DNA from: Candidatus Helicobacter avicola
GTDB lineage: Bacteria > Campylobacterota > Campylobacteria > Campylobacterales > Helicobacteraceae
Assembly: GCA_019112865.1 (NCBI GenBank)
Contig: DXIN01000042.1
Span: 1 to 64,000, forward strand
Reading direction: 5' to 3'
DNA length: 64,000 nt
Part shown: positions 37,316 through 46,418 of the stretch, in pieces
Layout of the letters: each line of letters starts with the position of its first letter
How positions within the stretch are numbered: the first letter of the stretch is position 1
Notes under the pieces: model-generated
The model's input: only the letters and a program-made list of their open reading frames with translations
Told to the model about the DNA's origin: nothing
Database searches by the model: none
Position numbers and translations under genes: made by a program

Positions 37316-37321
37316 TATAAA
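37316..37321 (+). promoter_or_regulatory. -10 box candidate for lpxC
   Basis: TATAAA 33 bases upstream of the lpxC ATG, followed by GAGGAGGA as ribosome binding site. Confidence 0.35.
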
Positions 37322-37353
37322 TTCTAACAGAGTATTAGAGGAGGACAAATATT

Positions 37354-38253
37354 ATGAAACAAAAAACTATCCAAAAAAAAGTAGAACTTGTAGGTATAGG
37401 GCTACACAAAGGCGTGCCTGTCAAAATGGTTTTGGAGCCATTGGCAGAAAATAGTGGGATTGTGTTTTATCGTGAGGATTTGGGCGTGAGCATCGAGCTA
37501 AAGCCACAAAATGTGATTGATACGACTATGGCAACCGTGCTTGGCAAAGATGGAGCGAAAGTCTCGACAATAGAACATCTCCTCTCGGCTATCCACGCAC
37601 ATGGGATTGATAATCTCAAAATATCACTTGATAACGAGGAGGTGCCGATAATGGACGGCAGTGCGATAGGGTATTGTATGCTTCTTGAGGAAGCAGGGAT
37701 TATCAAACAAGATGCACCCAAAAAGGCATTGGGGATTAAAAAACCCATAGAAGTCAAAGATGGCGATAAGTTTGTGCGCCTAGAGCCGAGCGAAAAGACG
37801 ATTTTTGATTTTTCTATCCAATTTCCCCACCAAGCAATCAAAAGTCAATCGTATAAATTCACCTTTAGCACCAAAGCCTACATCGATGAAATCGCGCGTG
37901 CGCGAACCTTTGGGTTTTTAAATGAAGTGAATTATCTCCGCTCCATAGGTTTGGCAAAAGGTGGAGATTTGAGTAATTGTATCGTGCTCGATGATCATGG
38001 CGTGATGAACAAAGAAGGGTTGCGCTATAAAGATGAGTTTGTGCGACACAAAATCCTTGATGCAATCGGCGATATGGCACTCATCGGTATGCCATTACTT
38101 GGCACATATATCGCTTTTGCTGGAAGCCACAAGCTCAATCACCTGCTGACAGAAAAGATATTGAGTGATGAAAGTGCGTATGAGGTCATCACATTTGAGG
38201 ATACCGCCGAAGACGAAGCAATGGATTACGCGATTGTGCCACAAAAGGCATAA
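37354..38253 (+). CDS. lpxC: UDP-3-O-acyl-N-acetylglucosamine deacetylase LpxC
   Basis: The committed, zinc-dependent step of lipid A synthesis. The 299-residue protein has the tandem LpxC fold with the zinc ligand in [17 protein letters not shown], the RTFGFLNE block, and the second ligand region with [17 protein letters not shown] and GSHKLNHLL. The length is normal. The first 12 codons contain an A8 run. It is an essential gene with a strong ribosome binding site and converges on the DUF4153 gene. Confidence 0.96.
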   Translation: MKQKTIQKKVELVGIGLHKGVPVKMVLEPLAENSGIVFYREDLGVSIELKPQNVIDTTMATVLGKDGAKVSTIEHLLSAIHAHGIDNLKISLDNEEVPIMDGSAIGYCMLLEEAGIIKQDAPKKALGIKKPIEVKDGDKFVRLEPSEKTIFDFSIQFPHQAIKSQSYKFTFSTKAYIDEIARARTFGFLNEVNYLRSIGLAKGGDLSNCIVLDDHGVMNKEGLRYKDEFVRHKILDAIGDMALIGMPLLGTYIAFAGSHKLNHLLTEKILSDESAYEVITFEDTAEDEAMDYAIVPQKA

Positions 38254-38297
38254 AGCTCTTTAAACCTCCACACAATCCACACAGGAGTGAGTCTAGG

Positions 38298-40241
38298 CTA
38301 TTTTTTTGTGGTAAATGCAATGCCGCTTAGCTCCTTTATCCATTGCTTGGTTATCTTAGTCTTGGGATCATACCTTGATACAATACTCACATAGCCCTTT
38401 GGCACAAGCGTAAGCCCAAAAGTTCGTTTTTTGTTCGTAAAAAAACCCAAAAGTTGGTTTTTGGCATCGTGAGCCTCAATAATTTTTTGACTAAAGTGTG
38501 CTATCTCAAGGAGTAGCACATATTTTGTCTCACCATTGATTACAAGCACATCATACACCCTTAGCGTATCCTCACAGATTCTAAAGGCATAGTTATCATA
38601 GTAGGAATATCCCTCATTGCCATATGTATCTTGATAATCGCTCCAGCACACCTCTCCCAAATCCCTGATATTAAGCACTTCATCAACATAAGAATACAGA
38701 CCAAAGGATTGCGAAGAGAAGTAATAATCTTTCTTTGTTTGTCGTGGCATATCAGAATCTGTTTTAGATTCTAAGGATTTGGGTGCCAAATCTAGCACCT
38801 CTGATGCATTCAAATGCTTCCTCTCACCTCCCTGCCCAAATTCCTCTAAGAAATCCAGTGCGCTATTGTAACGATTCACAATCTCATGCACCTCATCAAG
38901 AGTTGTGGTATCTTTCAAACTACTCTGCAAAGATTCTAGTTGCTTAAGCTGGGAGTGGATACTTACACTTGGTGTGGCAAATCCCCCAACCCCAAAGCAC
39001 AGCGCAAACGCCACTGCAATCGTGCGCATAAGGTTTTGGCTTCTGTATTTAGATTCTATAATATCACTGCAAGAGCGTTGCTCTTGTTTATCGGGGCTTA
39101 GAGTAAAACTCCTCACCCCTCCGCTTCGCGACCATACACTTTCTGAATCTTTTTGCTTAGATTCTACAGATTCTGTAATGTCGCTGGTAGGCTTAGATTC
39201 TATAAATCTAGATTCTAACACACCAGATTCTAAGACGATATGCACCAGTGCCACAAAGGCAAAAAACACTCCCGCAAGCAGCACAAAGATTCTATTAGGG
39301 GTGAATCCATGCTCGCTAATGCGCACGCCAATCGCCCAAACTGCTATAGATTCTAAGATAATGGCGATGAGCAAAAAGCCAAGACAGATTTTAGACTTGC
39401 CAGAGACAGCATTGCTCCACGCAAGCAATATGAGAAAAATCCCAAACCACAGCACCAAATGCACCACGCCATCAAAGTATTTTTGAGGGGAAAATGCGTA
39501 GATGATAAGTAGTGCTACATATGCAAACGCAAAGATATTAAAAATCCACAACACTATCCTAGCAAGAGGATGCGAAGAAACAACAGAGCTAGATTCACTC
39601 TGCAAACTCCTCAAAAATCCTAAAAGCCTCACAGATAGCCCATACGCATACAAAAGCAAAATAATCGGCGCGGGAGTCTCCCAAAACTTACTAAACAATA
39701 TCATTTTGTCCAAGTCAAGCATAGAGGCAGTTGCATAGATTAGCCCCACAAGCCCCCAGCCTAAGCCCCAGAGGATCACACTCACACACACTTGCTCCAC
39801 AAAATGCATAAATCTCTCTAAATCCTGCAGTGCCACATACACAAACGCTCCCAACACCACGGCATTAAGCCCCAAATAATAATATATGTGTCTTTTAGAA
39901 TATGTGTGTGCATAACTACCCTCTAAAGATCGCATGGGAAATCCATACTTAAAAATCGTATGATACACCACGAGGCTCACTAGCACCACCGCTATCGCGC
40001 CAAGACCCACACGCGTAATCCTATCTCCTGTATGAATCTTGTGCGTGAGCGCATCTACCACAAGAGTGAGCAAGCAGACAAAGACATAAAAATTATTCCA
40101 ATAGACAAAAGATGTAGCTGGAGCGTGCGTCAATATCGCCCATAGCGTATATGCAAAATACACACTAAGCGTGATAAGCCCAAGAGGATATGCACTCATC
40201 ACGCGCAAAAGGTAGGATTTGAAGCGTGGGAGAGCAGACAT
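38298..40241 (-). CDS. DUF4153-type polytopic membrane protein with an in-frame dispersed repeat
   Basis: A 647-residue inner-membrane protein with about ten transmembrane helices in the first 340 residues. The DUF4153 hallmark GVRISEHGFTPNRIFVLLAGVFF is at about residues 307-329. Residues about 341-398 are translated from a copy of the dispersed structured repeat, giving a Ser/Glu/Lys-rich linker. One more hydrophobic helix (about 402-420) and a hydrophilic C-terminal domain (about 425-647), probably periplasmic, follow. Function is unknown. The frame crosses the repeat without a stop, and flanking helices are intact, so the protein may still be functional. It lies five bases downstream of gltX2. 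Confidence 0.78.
   Translation of the reverse strand: MSALPRFKSYLLRVMSAYPLGLITLSVYFAYTLWAILTHAPATSFVYWNNFYVFVCLLTLVVDALTHKIHTGDRITRVGLGAIAVVLVSLVVYHTIFKYGFPMRSLEGSYAHTYSKRHIYYYLGLNAVVLGAFVYVALQDLERFMHFVEQVCVSVILWGLGWGLVGLIYATASMLDLDKMILFSKFWETPAPIILLLYAYGLSVRLLGFLRSLQSESSSVVSSHPLARIVLWIFNIFAFAYVALLIIYAFSPQKYFDGVVHLVLWFGIFLILLAWSNAVSGKSKICLGFLLIAIILESIAVWAIGVRISEHGFTPNRIFVLLAGVFFAFVALVHIVLESGVLESRFIESKPTSDITESVESKQKDSESVWSRSGGVRSFTLSPDKQEQRSCSDIIESKYRSQNLMRTIAVAFALCFGVGGFATPSVSIHSQLKQLESLQSSLKDTTTLDEVHEIVNRYNSALDFLEEFGQGGERKHLNASEVLDLAPKSLESKTDSDMPRQTKKDYYFSSQSFGLYSYVDEVLNIRDLGEVCWSDYQDTYGNEGYSYYDNYAFRICEDTLRVYDVLVINGETKYVLLLEIAHFSQKIIEAHDAKNQLLGFFTNKKRTFGLTLVPKGYVSIVSRYDPKTKITKQWIKELSGIAFTTKK
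39046..39216 (-). repeat. Dispersed structured repeat, site 6 (inside a coding region)
   Basis: A near full-length copy within the DUF4153 gene, in the orientation read by that gene. The terminal hairpin is CAAGAGC (39070-39076) with GCTCTTG (39080-39086). The middle hairpin is GAGT (39101-39104) with ACTC (39108-39111), enclosed by GGGG (39093-39096) and CCCC (39116-39119). The conserved TGTAATGTCGCTGGTAGGC block is near 39177-39195. No stop codon occurs in the host gene's frame. Confidence 0.88.
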
Positions 40242-40246
40242 AGCGC

Positions 40247-41572
40247 TTAATCCTTCAATCGCACGATGTCTGTAAGAAAAAGCTGTAAAAATGGATAAAT
40301 CTCGTGAAGCTCCAAGCCATGCGATGTGCCAGTGAGCAATATTCTAAGAGGCTTAAAGAAGTTTTTTCCCTTTAGTCCGGTGCGCTCCAAAAGCTCGGCT
40401 TTGAGCGATTCGTACTCGCGCAGGGCTAGAGAATGCTCTGCCATTAGTGCCACAAATGCCTCATAGAGAATCTTGCACGGCTCACTAAAATCCTGCTCCT
40501 CATAGAGCGCGTAAATATCCTTGGGTGCAAATATAGAATCTATCTTATCTCGGATTTCATTGAGCGTGCTAGCCTCTTGCAGATAGAGCTTTGCCAAGCC
40601 ACCCACACTCACATCTTTGGTATTAAGTAATAGGGCTAGCTCACTTTCATTAAGCATTTTGAGATGTTCGCGATTAATAAAGCGCAATTTTTTGATGTCA
40701 AACTTCACGGGCGATTTCGCAATGTGCTTGATGTCAAACCACTCTATGGCGTCTTGGAGTCTAAAAATCTCGGTAGGCGTTTTGTTACCCATAGCAATGA
40801 GGTAGTTGATAATGGCTTGGGGCAAAAACCCCTGCTCTAGTAGCCAGCTGACACTTGAGGCATTATCGCGTTTGCTCATTTTAGAGCCACTCTCACCTAG
40901 TATAATAGGCAAATGCGCATAGCCAATGTCTTTGGTATAGTCTAAATACTTACGCACAAGGATTTGACGCGGGGTGTTGCTCACATGATCTTCCCCACGC
41001 ACGATAAAGCTAATATCATAGAGCATATCATCAATCGCACACGCGAAATTATAAGTGGGGATTCCATCGTCTTTTAAAATCACAAAGCTATCGATCTCAT
41101 TGGGATTAAAGCTAATCTCACCCTTAATCTCATCGACAAACCCTATTTCTTCACGCGCCCCGCGCAGTCGCACCACCGGCTTGGGATTAGAATCTTTGTG
41201 AATCTGCGCCCAGCTCTCATCGTAGCGAAACGCCCTCTTTTGCGCCTTAGCCTCCTCGCGTTTTTGGTCTAAAAACTCCTTGGTGCAGTAGCAATAAAAC
41301 GCCTTGTCTTTGGCGATGAGATACTCCGCGATTTTTTGGTGGTGGCTGAAATTGTGGCTTTGATACACAAGCTTATCCCACAAAAGCCCAAAGAGATTGA
41401 GCAGGCTTAGTATCTCCTTGTCCTTACCCTCGATATTACGCGCGAGGTCGGTGTCCTCTATGCGGATTAAAAAGGGTTGATTGGTCTGCTTGGCGATGAT
41501 GTAGTTGAAAATCGCGGCACGGAGATTGCCGATGTGCATATCGCCTGTGGGCGATGGAGCAAAGCGTAGCAT
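40247..41572 (-). CDS. gltX2: Glutamyl-tRNA synthetase 2 (tRNA-Gln-type GluRS2)
   Basis: A class I synthetase of 441 residues with RFAPSPTGDMHIGNLRAA (HIGH region) and SKMSKRDNASS (KMSKS). From memory it matches H. pylori GluRS2 (HP0643, 439 residues) better than GluRS1. GluRS2 charges tRNA-Gln with glutamate, which GatCAB then amidates; glnS is absent in this lineage. The IEDTD, NFACAIDDMLYDISFIVRGEDHVSNTPRQ and FFKPLRILLTG blocks are intact. It heads a minus-strand pair with the DUF4153 gene and follows the co-chaperone gene by five bases. Confidence 0.9.
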   Translation of the reverse strand: MLRFAPSPTGDMHIGNLRAAIFNYIIAKQTNQPFLIRIEDTDLARNIEGKDKEILSLLNLFGLLWDKLVYQSHNFSHHQKIAEYLIAKDKAFYCYCTKEFLDQKREEAKAQKRAFRYDESWAQIHKDSNPKPVVRLRGAREEIGFVDEIKGEISFNPNEIDSFVILKDDGIPTYNFACAIDDMLYDISFIVRGEDHVSNTPRQILVRKYLDYTKDIGYAHLPIILGESGSKMSKRDNASSVSWLLEQGFLPQAIINYLIAMGNKTPTEIFRLQDAIEWFDIKHIAKSPVKFDIKKLRFINREHLKMLNESELALLLNTKDVSVGGLAKLYLQEASTLNEIRDKIDSIFAPKDIYALYEEQDFSEPCKILYEAFVALMAEHSLALREYESLKAELLERTGLKGKNFFKPLRILLTGTSHGLELHEIYPFLQLFLTDIVRLKD

Positions 41573-41577
41573 AGAAT

Positions 41578-42075
41578 CTAACTCTTGAACATATTAGCAA
41601 GTTTAGCGCTGTCTATGGATTCAAAGTGCGTGTCTGTGGGGGCTAGGAGTGCCTCACTAAGAGCTAGGAGCAGGTCGTTAGATTCAGCGCGCTTGTCCTC
41701 TAGGAAGCCTTTCATCGCGCTAAAATCGTGCGATAATGCCAAGGGGTTTTCAAAAGTAATGCCCTTCATACTACCGCCGACCTTCGCACTTAGAGGTGTG
41801 TCAAAAAGCGGTGTGCCCATAAACTTGGTATTTTGGATAATCTCATCAATGCGTATGCACGCGCTTTTTTGCAAAACCTCTAACTCCTCTTTGCTCACAC
41901 AATCCTCTAATTCACAAGATTCTATCTCTTTGAGGATTTTGGTAAGAGCGATATTTGTGATTTGCAACGCCCCAATAAACTCATTAAGCCCCTTAGAATC
42001 TTCACCAAAATTTTTATGCGGATTGCTCGTAGTGTTTATGTGTTGCTGTGATGTGAATGAAGCCAAGTCTATCAT
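41578..42075 (-). CDS. FliS export co-chaperone homologue (HP1076-like)
   Basis: A 165-residue protein. The segment LNEFIGALQITNIALTKI, then IIQNTKFMGTPLFDTPLSAKVGG, resembles the helical flagellin-like fold of the H. pylori FliS co-chaperone HP1076. In H. pylori that gene neighbours csd4 (HP1075), as it does here in divergent orientation, which supports the call. It likely assists FliS in flagellin handling. Terminal regions are poorly conserved and may be disordered. Confidence 0.65.
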   Translation of the reverse strand: MIDLASFTSQQHINTTSNPHKNFGEDSKGLNEFIGALQITNIALTKILKEIESCELEDCVSKEELEVLQKSACIRIDEIIQNTKFMGTPLFDTPLSAKVGGSMKGITFENPLALSHDFSAMKGFLEDKRAESNDLLLALSEALLAPTDTHFESIDSAKLANMFKS

Positions 42076-42153
42076 ACTATACCCTTGTATTTGAAGTGAA
42101 TCTTGCTAGTATCAAGCATATTGCATTCCATAAATCCACATTCTTTTTTATGC

Positions 42154-42159
42154 TATAAT
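42154..42159 (+). promoter_or_regulatory. -10 box of csd4
   Basis: Extended TGCTATAATG 31 bases before the csd4 start at 42191, with T-rich sequence upstream. Confidence 0.55.
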
Positions 42160-42190
42160 GCCACCATTTTTGAATCAAAGGAAGAGAAAT

Positions 42191-43537
42191 ATGCGGTTAG
42201 GATTATGGCGTGTGGGATTATGGATCATAGCACTTTGTGGAGCAATGTGGGCGGCAAAAATCGCACCCATTGATTTCAAAGTCTATGATATGCCAACCAA
42301 AGATTCACAAGGACCCAGTGTGTTGATTATGTCAGGCATACAGGGCGATGAGCCCGGTGCCTACAACGCCACTAACCTCTTGCTCCAATACTACACGATA
42401 AAAAAAGGTAATGTCCGTGTGATACCCGTCCTTAGTCCGCATTCAATGTTTTATAATAATCGTGGTATTTATGGCGACCTCAACCGCAAATTCGCGACTT
42501 TAAGTGAGCAAGATCCAGAATACCACACAATCCAAAAGATTAAAGAGCAGATTTTGCGTCCCGATGTGCAAGCAATCTTTCATATGCACGATGGTAGCGG
42601 ATTTTATCGCGACACATATATTAGTGATATGCTAAATCCTAGGCGGTGGGGAAACTGCTCTATCATCGACCAAGATTCTATCAATGTCTCGCCCTATGGG
42701 AATCTCAAAGAAATTATCGCCAAAGTGGTTACGCATACAAACACTGGACTTTTGCAGCCATTGCACACTTATCATATCCGCAATACCCAAACAGCCGCTA
42801 AAGACAAGGAAATGCAAAAAAGCCTCACATTTTTTGCTATCACGCACAACAAACCAGCATTTGCTCACGAAGCCTCTAAGACTTTGCCTCTAAAGGAGAA
42901 GGCGTATTATCATTTGCTAGGGATTGAAGGGTTTTTTCAAGCAGTGGGGATTGAATATGAACGAAACTTCACGCTCACACCCCAAACACTTGCCAAACTC
43001 ATAAACGACCCAGAGCTTACATTCACTATAGATTCACTCATCACTTTGCCCGTGCTCAATCTCAAATCACCACTCAATTTTTTCCCTATGCCAAAGAACA
43101 CACCGCTCCAAGAGGTGCGCTTAGATTCAAAAAACTACATTATGGGACTTATGCAACGAGAAGATTCTACCATAGGTATCAAATATGGCGGACGCACGAT
43201 GGGCATACTCAAGCCCTTGTATTTGGCATTTGACCACACATTACCAAGCGTGCGAGTGCGCCTAGATGGCAAAGAAGCCATAGAAGCCAAAATGGGTGCA
43301 ATACTCAAAACCAAACAATCGTTTTTCATAGAATCTGCAGAGGGCTATCGCGCTAATGTGATAGGATTTGTCAAGCCCGGCGACACAAGCCCCAAACCAC
43401 AAGAGTTTGACACACTTATACAAAAACACAATATGTATAAGAAGTTTGCTATCGACAAAAATGAGCGAATGTATCGCGTGGAGTTTTACAAAGACGAAGC
43501 ATTCGCGGGTATGATTATCATAGAGTTTATACCATAA
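42191..43537 (+). CDS. csd4: Csd4/Pgp1-type D,L-carboxypeptidase
   Basis: A periplasmic zinc peptidase that trims peptidoglycan tripeptides to dipeptides and sets helical cell shape. The 448-residue protein has a signal peptide (about 1-21). Motifs include SGIQGDEPGAYNA (H replaced by Q at the first ligand position, as in the Csd4 family), HMHDGSGFY, and the later domains seen in Csd4. The frame is open to 42158, but the ATG at 42191 has AAAGGAAGAG and directly begins the signal peptide. It overlaps TIGR02757 by one base, as at HP1075-HP1074. Confidence 0.88.
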   Translation: MRLGLWRVGLWIIALCGAMWAAKIAPIDFKVYDMPTKDSQGPSVLIMSGIQGDEPGAYNATNLLLQYYTIKKGNVRVIPVLSPHSMFYNNRGIYGDLNRKFATLSEQDPEYHTIQKIKEQILRPDVQAIFHMHDGSGFYRDTYISDMLNPRRWGNCSIIDQDSINVSPYGNLKEIIAKVVTHTNTGLLQPLHTYHIRNTQTAAKDKEMQKSLTFFAITHNKPAFAHEASKTLPLKEKAYYHLLGIEGFFQAVGIEYERNFTLTPQTLAKLINDPELTFTIDSLITLPVLNLKSPLNFFPMPKNTPLQEVRLDSKNYIMGLMQREDSTIGIKYGGRTMGILKPLYLAFDHTLPSVRVRLDGKEAIEAKMGAILKTKQSFFIESAEGYRANVIGFVKPGDTSPKPQEFDTLIQKHNMYKKFAIDKNERMYRVEFYKDEAFAGMIIIEFIP

Positions 43538-44397
43538 TGCCACGCACAAGCCAAATCCGCCCTATATCCAAACCCAAGGATCTCCAAATGTTTTTAGATG
43601 TGCAGTATGATCTTTGCAATACCACACAGAGCCTCAACACACCCGATCCGCTTGTTGTCGTGCGCCAGCACACACACCACCCACATTTCGCCGAAGTCGC
43701 TCTTTTGTGTGCGCTCCTCTCCTATGGTAATGCTAAACAAATTGTGGCATTTTTGAGTGCGCTAGACTTTGCATTGCTAGAGACCCCAAACACACACAAA
43801 AATCAAACAATGCCATACTACCGCCTCCAAAACGCACAGGACATAGAAGCGTTATTTGCAATTTTGCGAGAATGTATAAGACGCGGCGGAATTAAAGAAA
43901 TTTTTATGTATGGATTGCAAAACACCACTTATGCACCCCACAGAATCCTCAACGCCATATACCACAGCATAGCAACCTTACACGAGATAGCCAAAGACCT
44001 TGGCGTGCAAAGCAGGGGCTTGGTTTTTGCACTTGGTGCAGGGCTAGCTCAAAAACCTAAGGCAAGCCCAGATTCACACGCGCATTCTGTCTCCATACGT
44101 TTCAGCCCCAAAGGCAAAAGCCCACTCAAGCGATGGAATCTCTTTATGCGTTGGATGGTGCGTGATGATGCGCTTGATTTTGGAATCTGGCAGGATATGA
44201 TCGACCCAAGCGAGCTTATTATACCGCTTGACACCCATACATTTCGGATAGGACACAGACTAGGCTTGCTCAAACGCAAAACCTATGACCTCGCCGCAGC
44301 CATAGAGCTTACAGATTCACTCAAAACATATTGTCCTAGCGACCCGGTGCGCTATGATTTTGCGCTCTATAGAATCGGACAGGCGGAGCAAGGCTAG
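43537..44397 (+). CDS. TIGR02757/DUF2400 family protein
   Basis: A 286-residue cytoplasmic protein of the TIGR02757 family, conserved in Campylobacterota and Bacteroidota but of unknown function. Recognisable parts are DPLVVVRQH, ALLCALLSYGNAKQIV, RWNLFMRWMVRDD, LIIPLDTHTFRIGHRLGLLKRK and the C-terminal PSDPVRYDFALYRIG. The pattern is reminiscent of helix-hairpin-helix DNA glycosylases. The ATG is nested in the csd4 stop (TAATG), indicating translational coupling. Confidence 0.85.
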   Translation: MPRTSQIRPISKPKDLQMFLDVQYDLCNTTQSLNTPDPLVVVRQHTHHPHFAEVALLCALLSYGNAKQIVAFLSALDFALLETPNTHKNQTMPYYRLQNAQDIEALFAILRECIRRGGIKEIFMYGLQNTTYAPHRILNAIYHSIATLHEIAKDLGVQSRGLVFALGAGLAQKPKASPDSHAHSVSIRFSPKGKSPLKRWNLFMRWMVRDDALDFGIWQDMIDPSELIIPLDTHTFRIGHRLGLLKRKTYDLAAAIELTDSLKTYCPSDPVRYDFALYRIGQAEQG

Positions 44398-44487
44398 ATT
44401 CACAGAGAGATGATATGCCAGCACGATACCCACAAATACCCTAACATTTAAAGAAAACGCCTAATGCCGAAATTAGAATTTTCACGT

Positions 44488-44493
44488 TATAAT
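44488..44493 (+). promoter_or_regulatory. -10 box of tolB
   Basis: TTATAATACG 22 bases upstream of the ATG, followed by TTAAGGAGA. Confidence 0.5.
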
Positions 44494-44514
44494 ACGCTCT
44501 TTTAAGGAGATACA

Positions 44515-45783
44515 ATGCCAAAACGTTTCTCAATCCTTGTCCTATTATGTAACCTTTGGGCTATGCCTATGATGGCACTTGATGCGACTCTTGAGATTAT
44601 CACAAGCTCCACCAAACTACCCTTTATCATTGTGGAGCATATCGCAGACAATAACGAATATGGACAAAAACTCCTCTCACAGCTTAGCGGGGATTTGCGT
44701 GTAAGCAATCATTTCCAAGTAGAAAAAGGTGAGAGTGTCAAAGACAAAGATCCGGATTTTCAAACCTACAAGGACAAAAAAATCGATCTCATCGCACGTG
44801 TGAGCGCAAGTAAAAAAAGTGGTGCTATCACTGGACGACTGGTGCTCTATGATGTGCGCAGTGGCAAAAAGATATTTGACCAAGAATACACACAGCCCAC
44901 ACTCAACCGCTATCCATTCATTGCGCATGAAATGTGTATCAGCATCAATACCTATATCCAAGCACCGCGTATAGATTGGATGCGTGAGCCTGTGGTGCTC
45001 TCCAAATACACAAACTCTGGTAATAGCGTGATTGCTCTAGCAGACTATACACTCACCTTTCAGCAAGACATCATACAAGGTGGGCTCAATATATTCCCAA
45101 AATGGGGTAACAAAGAAAAAAGTATTATCTATTTTACGCGTTATATCAATGATAAGCCCACGATTTTACGCTACCATTTACACACCAATACGACCGAAAC
45201 CATAGTGCAAAGCGATGGTATGGCAGTAGTGTCAGATGTAAATAGCAATGGCACAAAGTTACTTCTTAGTTTAACACCTAACAAAAGTGCAGCCGATGTG
45301 TATCTTTATGAAACACAAACAAAAAATCTAAAAAGACTCACAAGCTTTTCTGGAATCGATGTAGGTGGGAAATTCATCAACAATGAGAGAGAAGTGGCAT
45401 TCATCTCTGATAGATTGGGATACCCTAATGTCTTTGCTACCAATCTTGAAGGAGGTAATGTCGAGCAGCTTGTCTTTCATGGACGCAATAATAGCGCAGT
45501 GGCAAGCCACGATAAATACATTGTCTATACAAGCCGTGAGAGCAACAATGAGTTTGGACTAAACACTTTTAATATCTACCTTATCGCCACTAATAGCGAT
45601 TTTATACGTCGCTTGACTGAAAAAGGCTCTAACCAAATGCCCACATTTTCAAAAGATGGCAAAAACATTATGTATATCAAACATACCGACACACAAAGCG
45701 CGCTAGGCATAATTCGTCTAGACTACAATAGTAGCTATTTTTTCTCACTTCCTAAAGTCAAGATTCAATCCTATGATTGGTAA
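44515..45783 (+). CDS. tolB: Tol-Pal system beta-propeller protein TolB
   Basis: A periplasmic protein that links TolA to Pal and helps outer-membrane constriction at division. The 422-residue product has a signal peptide (about 1-22, MMALDA), an N-terminal alpha/beta domain (about 25-160) and WD40/PD40-type blades from about 190, with blocks such as FPKWGNKEKSIIYFTRY, LLLSLTPNKSAADVYLYE, EVAFISDRLGYPNVF and MPTFSKDGKNIMYI. The order tolB-pal-cpoB-slyD matches HP1126-HP1123. Confidence 0.93.
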   Translation: MPKRFSILVLLCNLWAMPMMALDATLEIITSSTKLPFIIVEHIADNNEYGQKLLSQLSGDLRVSNHFQVEKGESVKDKDPDFQTYKDKKIDLIARVSASKKSGAITGRLVLYDVRSGKKIFDQEYTQPTLNRYPFIAHEMCISINTYIQAPRIDWMREPVVLSKYTNSGNSVIALADYTLTFQQDIIQGGLNIFPKWGNKEKSIIYFTRYINDKPTILRYHLHTNTTETIVQSDGMAVVSDVNSNGTKLLLSLTPNKSAADVYLYETQTKNLKRLTSFSGIDVGGKFINNEREVAFISDRLGYPNVFATNLEGGNVEQLVFHGRNNSAVASHDKYIVYTSRESNNEFGLNTFNIYLIATNSDFIRRLTEKGSNQMPTFSKDGKNIMYIKHTDTQSALGIIRLDYNSSYFFSLPKVKIQSYDW

Positions 45784-45805
45784 AAAGTTTTTCATAAAAT
45801 ACGAT

Positions 45806-45834
45806 TTGACTTTAAGATGTTTAAAAGCTATAAT
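45806..45834 (+). promoter_or_regulatory. Consensus-like sigma70 promoter of pal
   Basis: TTGACT (45806-45811), a 17-bp spacer and TATAAT (45829-45834). This is the best -35/-10 pair in the window and lies 30 bases before the pal ATG, inside the tolB-pal gap. pal can therefore be expressed apart from tolB. Confidence 0.7.
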
Positions 45835-45864
45835 TAACTTACAAAGGACTAAATAGGAGGTAGT

Positions 45865-46374
45865 ATGAAGAAAATCCATATAATCGGAGCTTTTGGGGCT
45901 ATTTTGTTATTTATAAGTGGCTGTGGAGATGATGCGAAGGTCTCTACCGGTGGTAGTGGTGCAGTAGCCGTGCAGGGAGAAGATGCTTCTATGGCATCAA
46001 GTGGGGGAAATAGGGCAAGTGATAATTTTGTGCAGCTTGATAGCAATAGTTTGCAGACTATTCTCTTTGGGTTTGATAAATACACAATCCAAGAAAGTAT
46101 GCTCACAAATATAGAAAATGCTGCCAATGCACTCAAACAATCCAATGCCAAGGTGGTGCTAGAGGGCAATACCGACTCATTTGGTTCAGATGAATACAAC
46201 TTCGCGCTTGGTAAAAAACGTGCGGATTCTGTAAGAAATGCTCTTGAAATACGTGGTGTAAATCCCAATAATATCTCCACGGTAACTTATGGTGAGAGCA
46301 AGCCTGTATGCACACAAGCTACAAAAGAGTGCTATCAAGCCAATAGACGTGTTGATTTCAAACTTGCGCAATAA
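45865..46374 (+). CDS. pal: Peptidoglycan-associated lipoprotein Pal
   Basis: An outer-membrane lipoprotein of 169 residues that grips peptidoglycan. The lipobox is ISGC (Cys near residue 20). A short Gly/Ser linker leads to an OmpA-C domain (about 55-169) with LFGFDKYTI, VVLEGNTDSFGSDEYNFALGKKRADSVRNAL and the C-terminal NRRVDFKL. The diaminopimelate-binding Asp and Arg are at the expected sites. It has its own strong promoter and an AGGAGG ribosome binding site. Confidence 0.95.
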   Translation: MKKIHIIGAFGAILLFISGCGDDAKVSTGGSGAVAVQGEDASMASSGGNRASDNFVQLDSNSLQTILFGFDKYTIQESMLTNIENAANALKQSNAKVVLEGNTDSFGSDEYNFALGKKRADSVRNALEIRGVNPNNISTVTYGESKPVCTQATKECYQANRRVDFKLAQ

Positions 46375-46418
46375 TCCCCAAGGCGCAAACAAAAGCAGTA
46401 TAAGTAGTTAATAGAAGC

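Noticed and set aside
37372-37381. A8 run at the start of lpxC as a phase-variation tract
   Set aside because: lpxC is essential and the run encodes Lys codons in a normal N-terminus; switching off would be lethal.
38905-39486. A 193-codon open frame antisense to the DUF4153 gene, crossing the repeat
   Set aside because: Composition reflects the repeat and the complement of membrane helices; no start signal or family match is visible.
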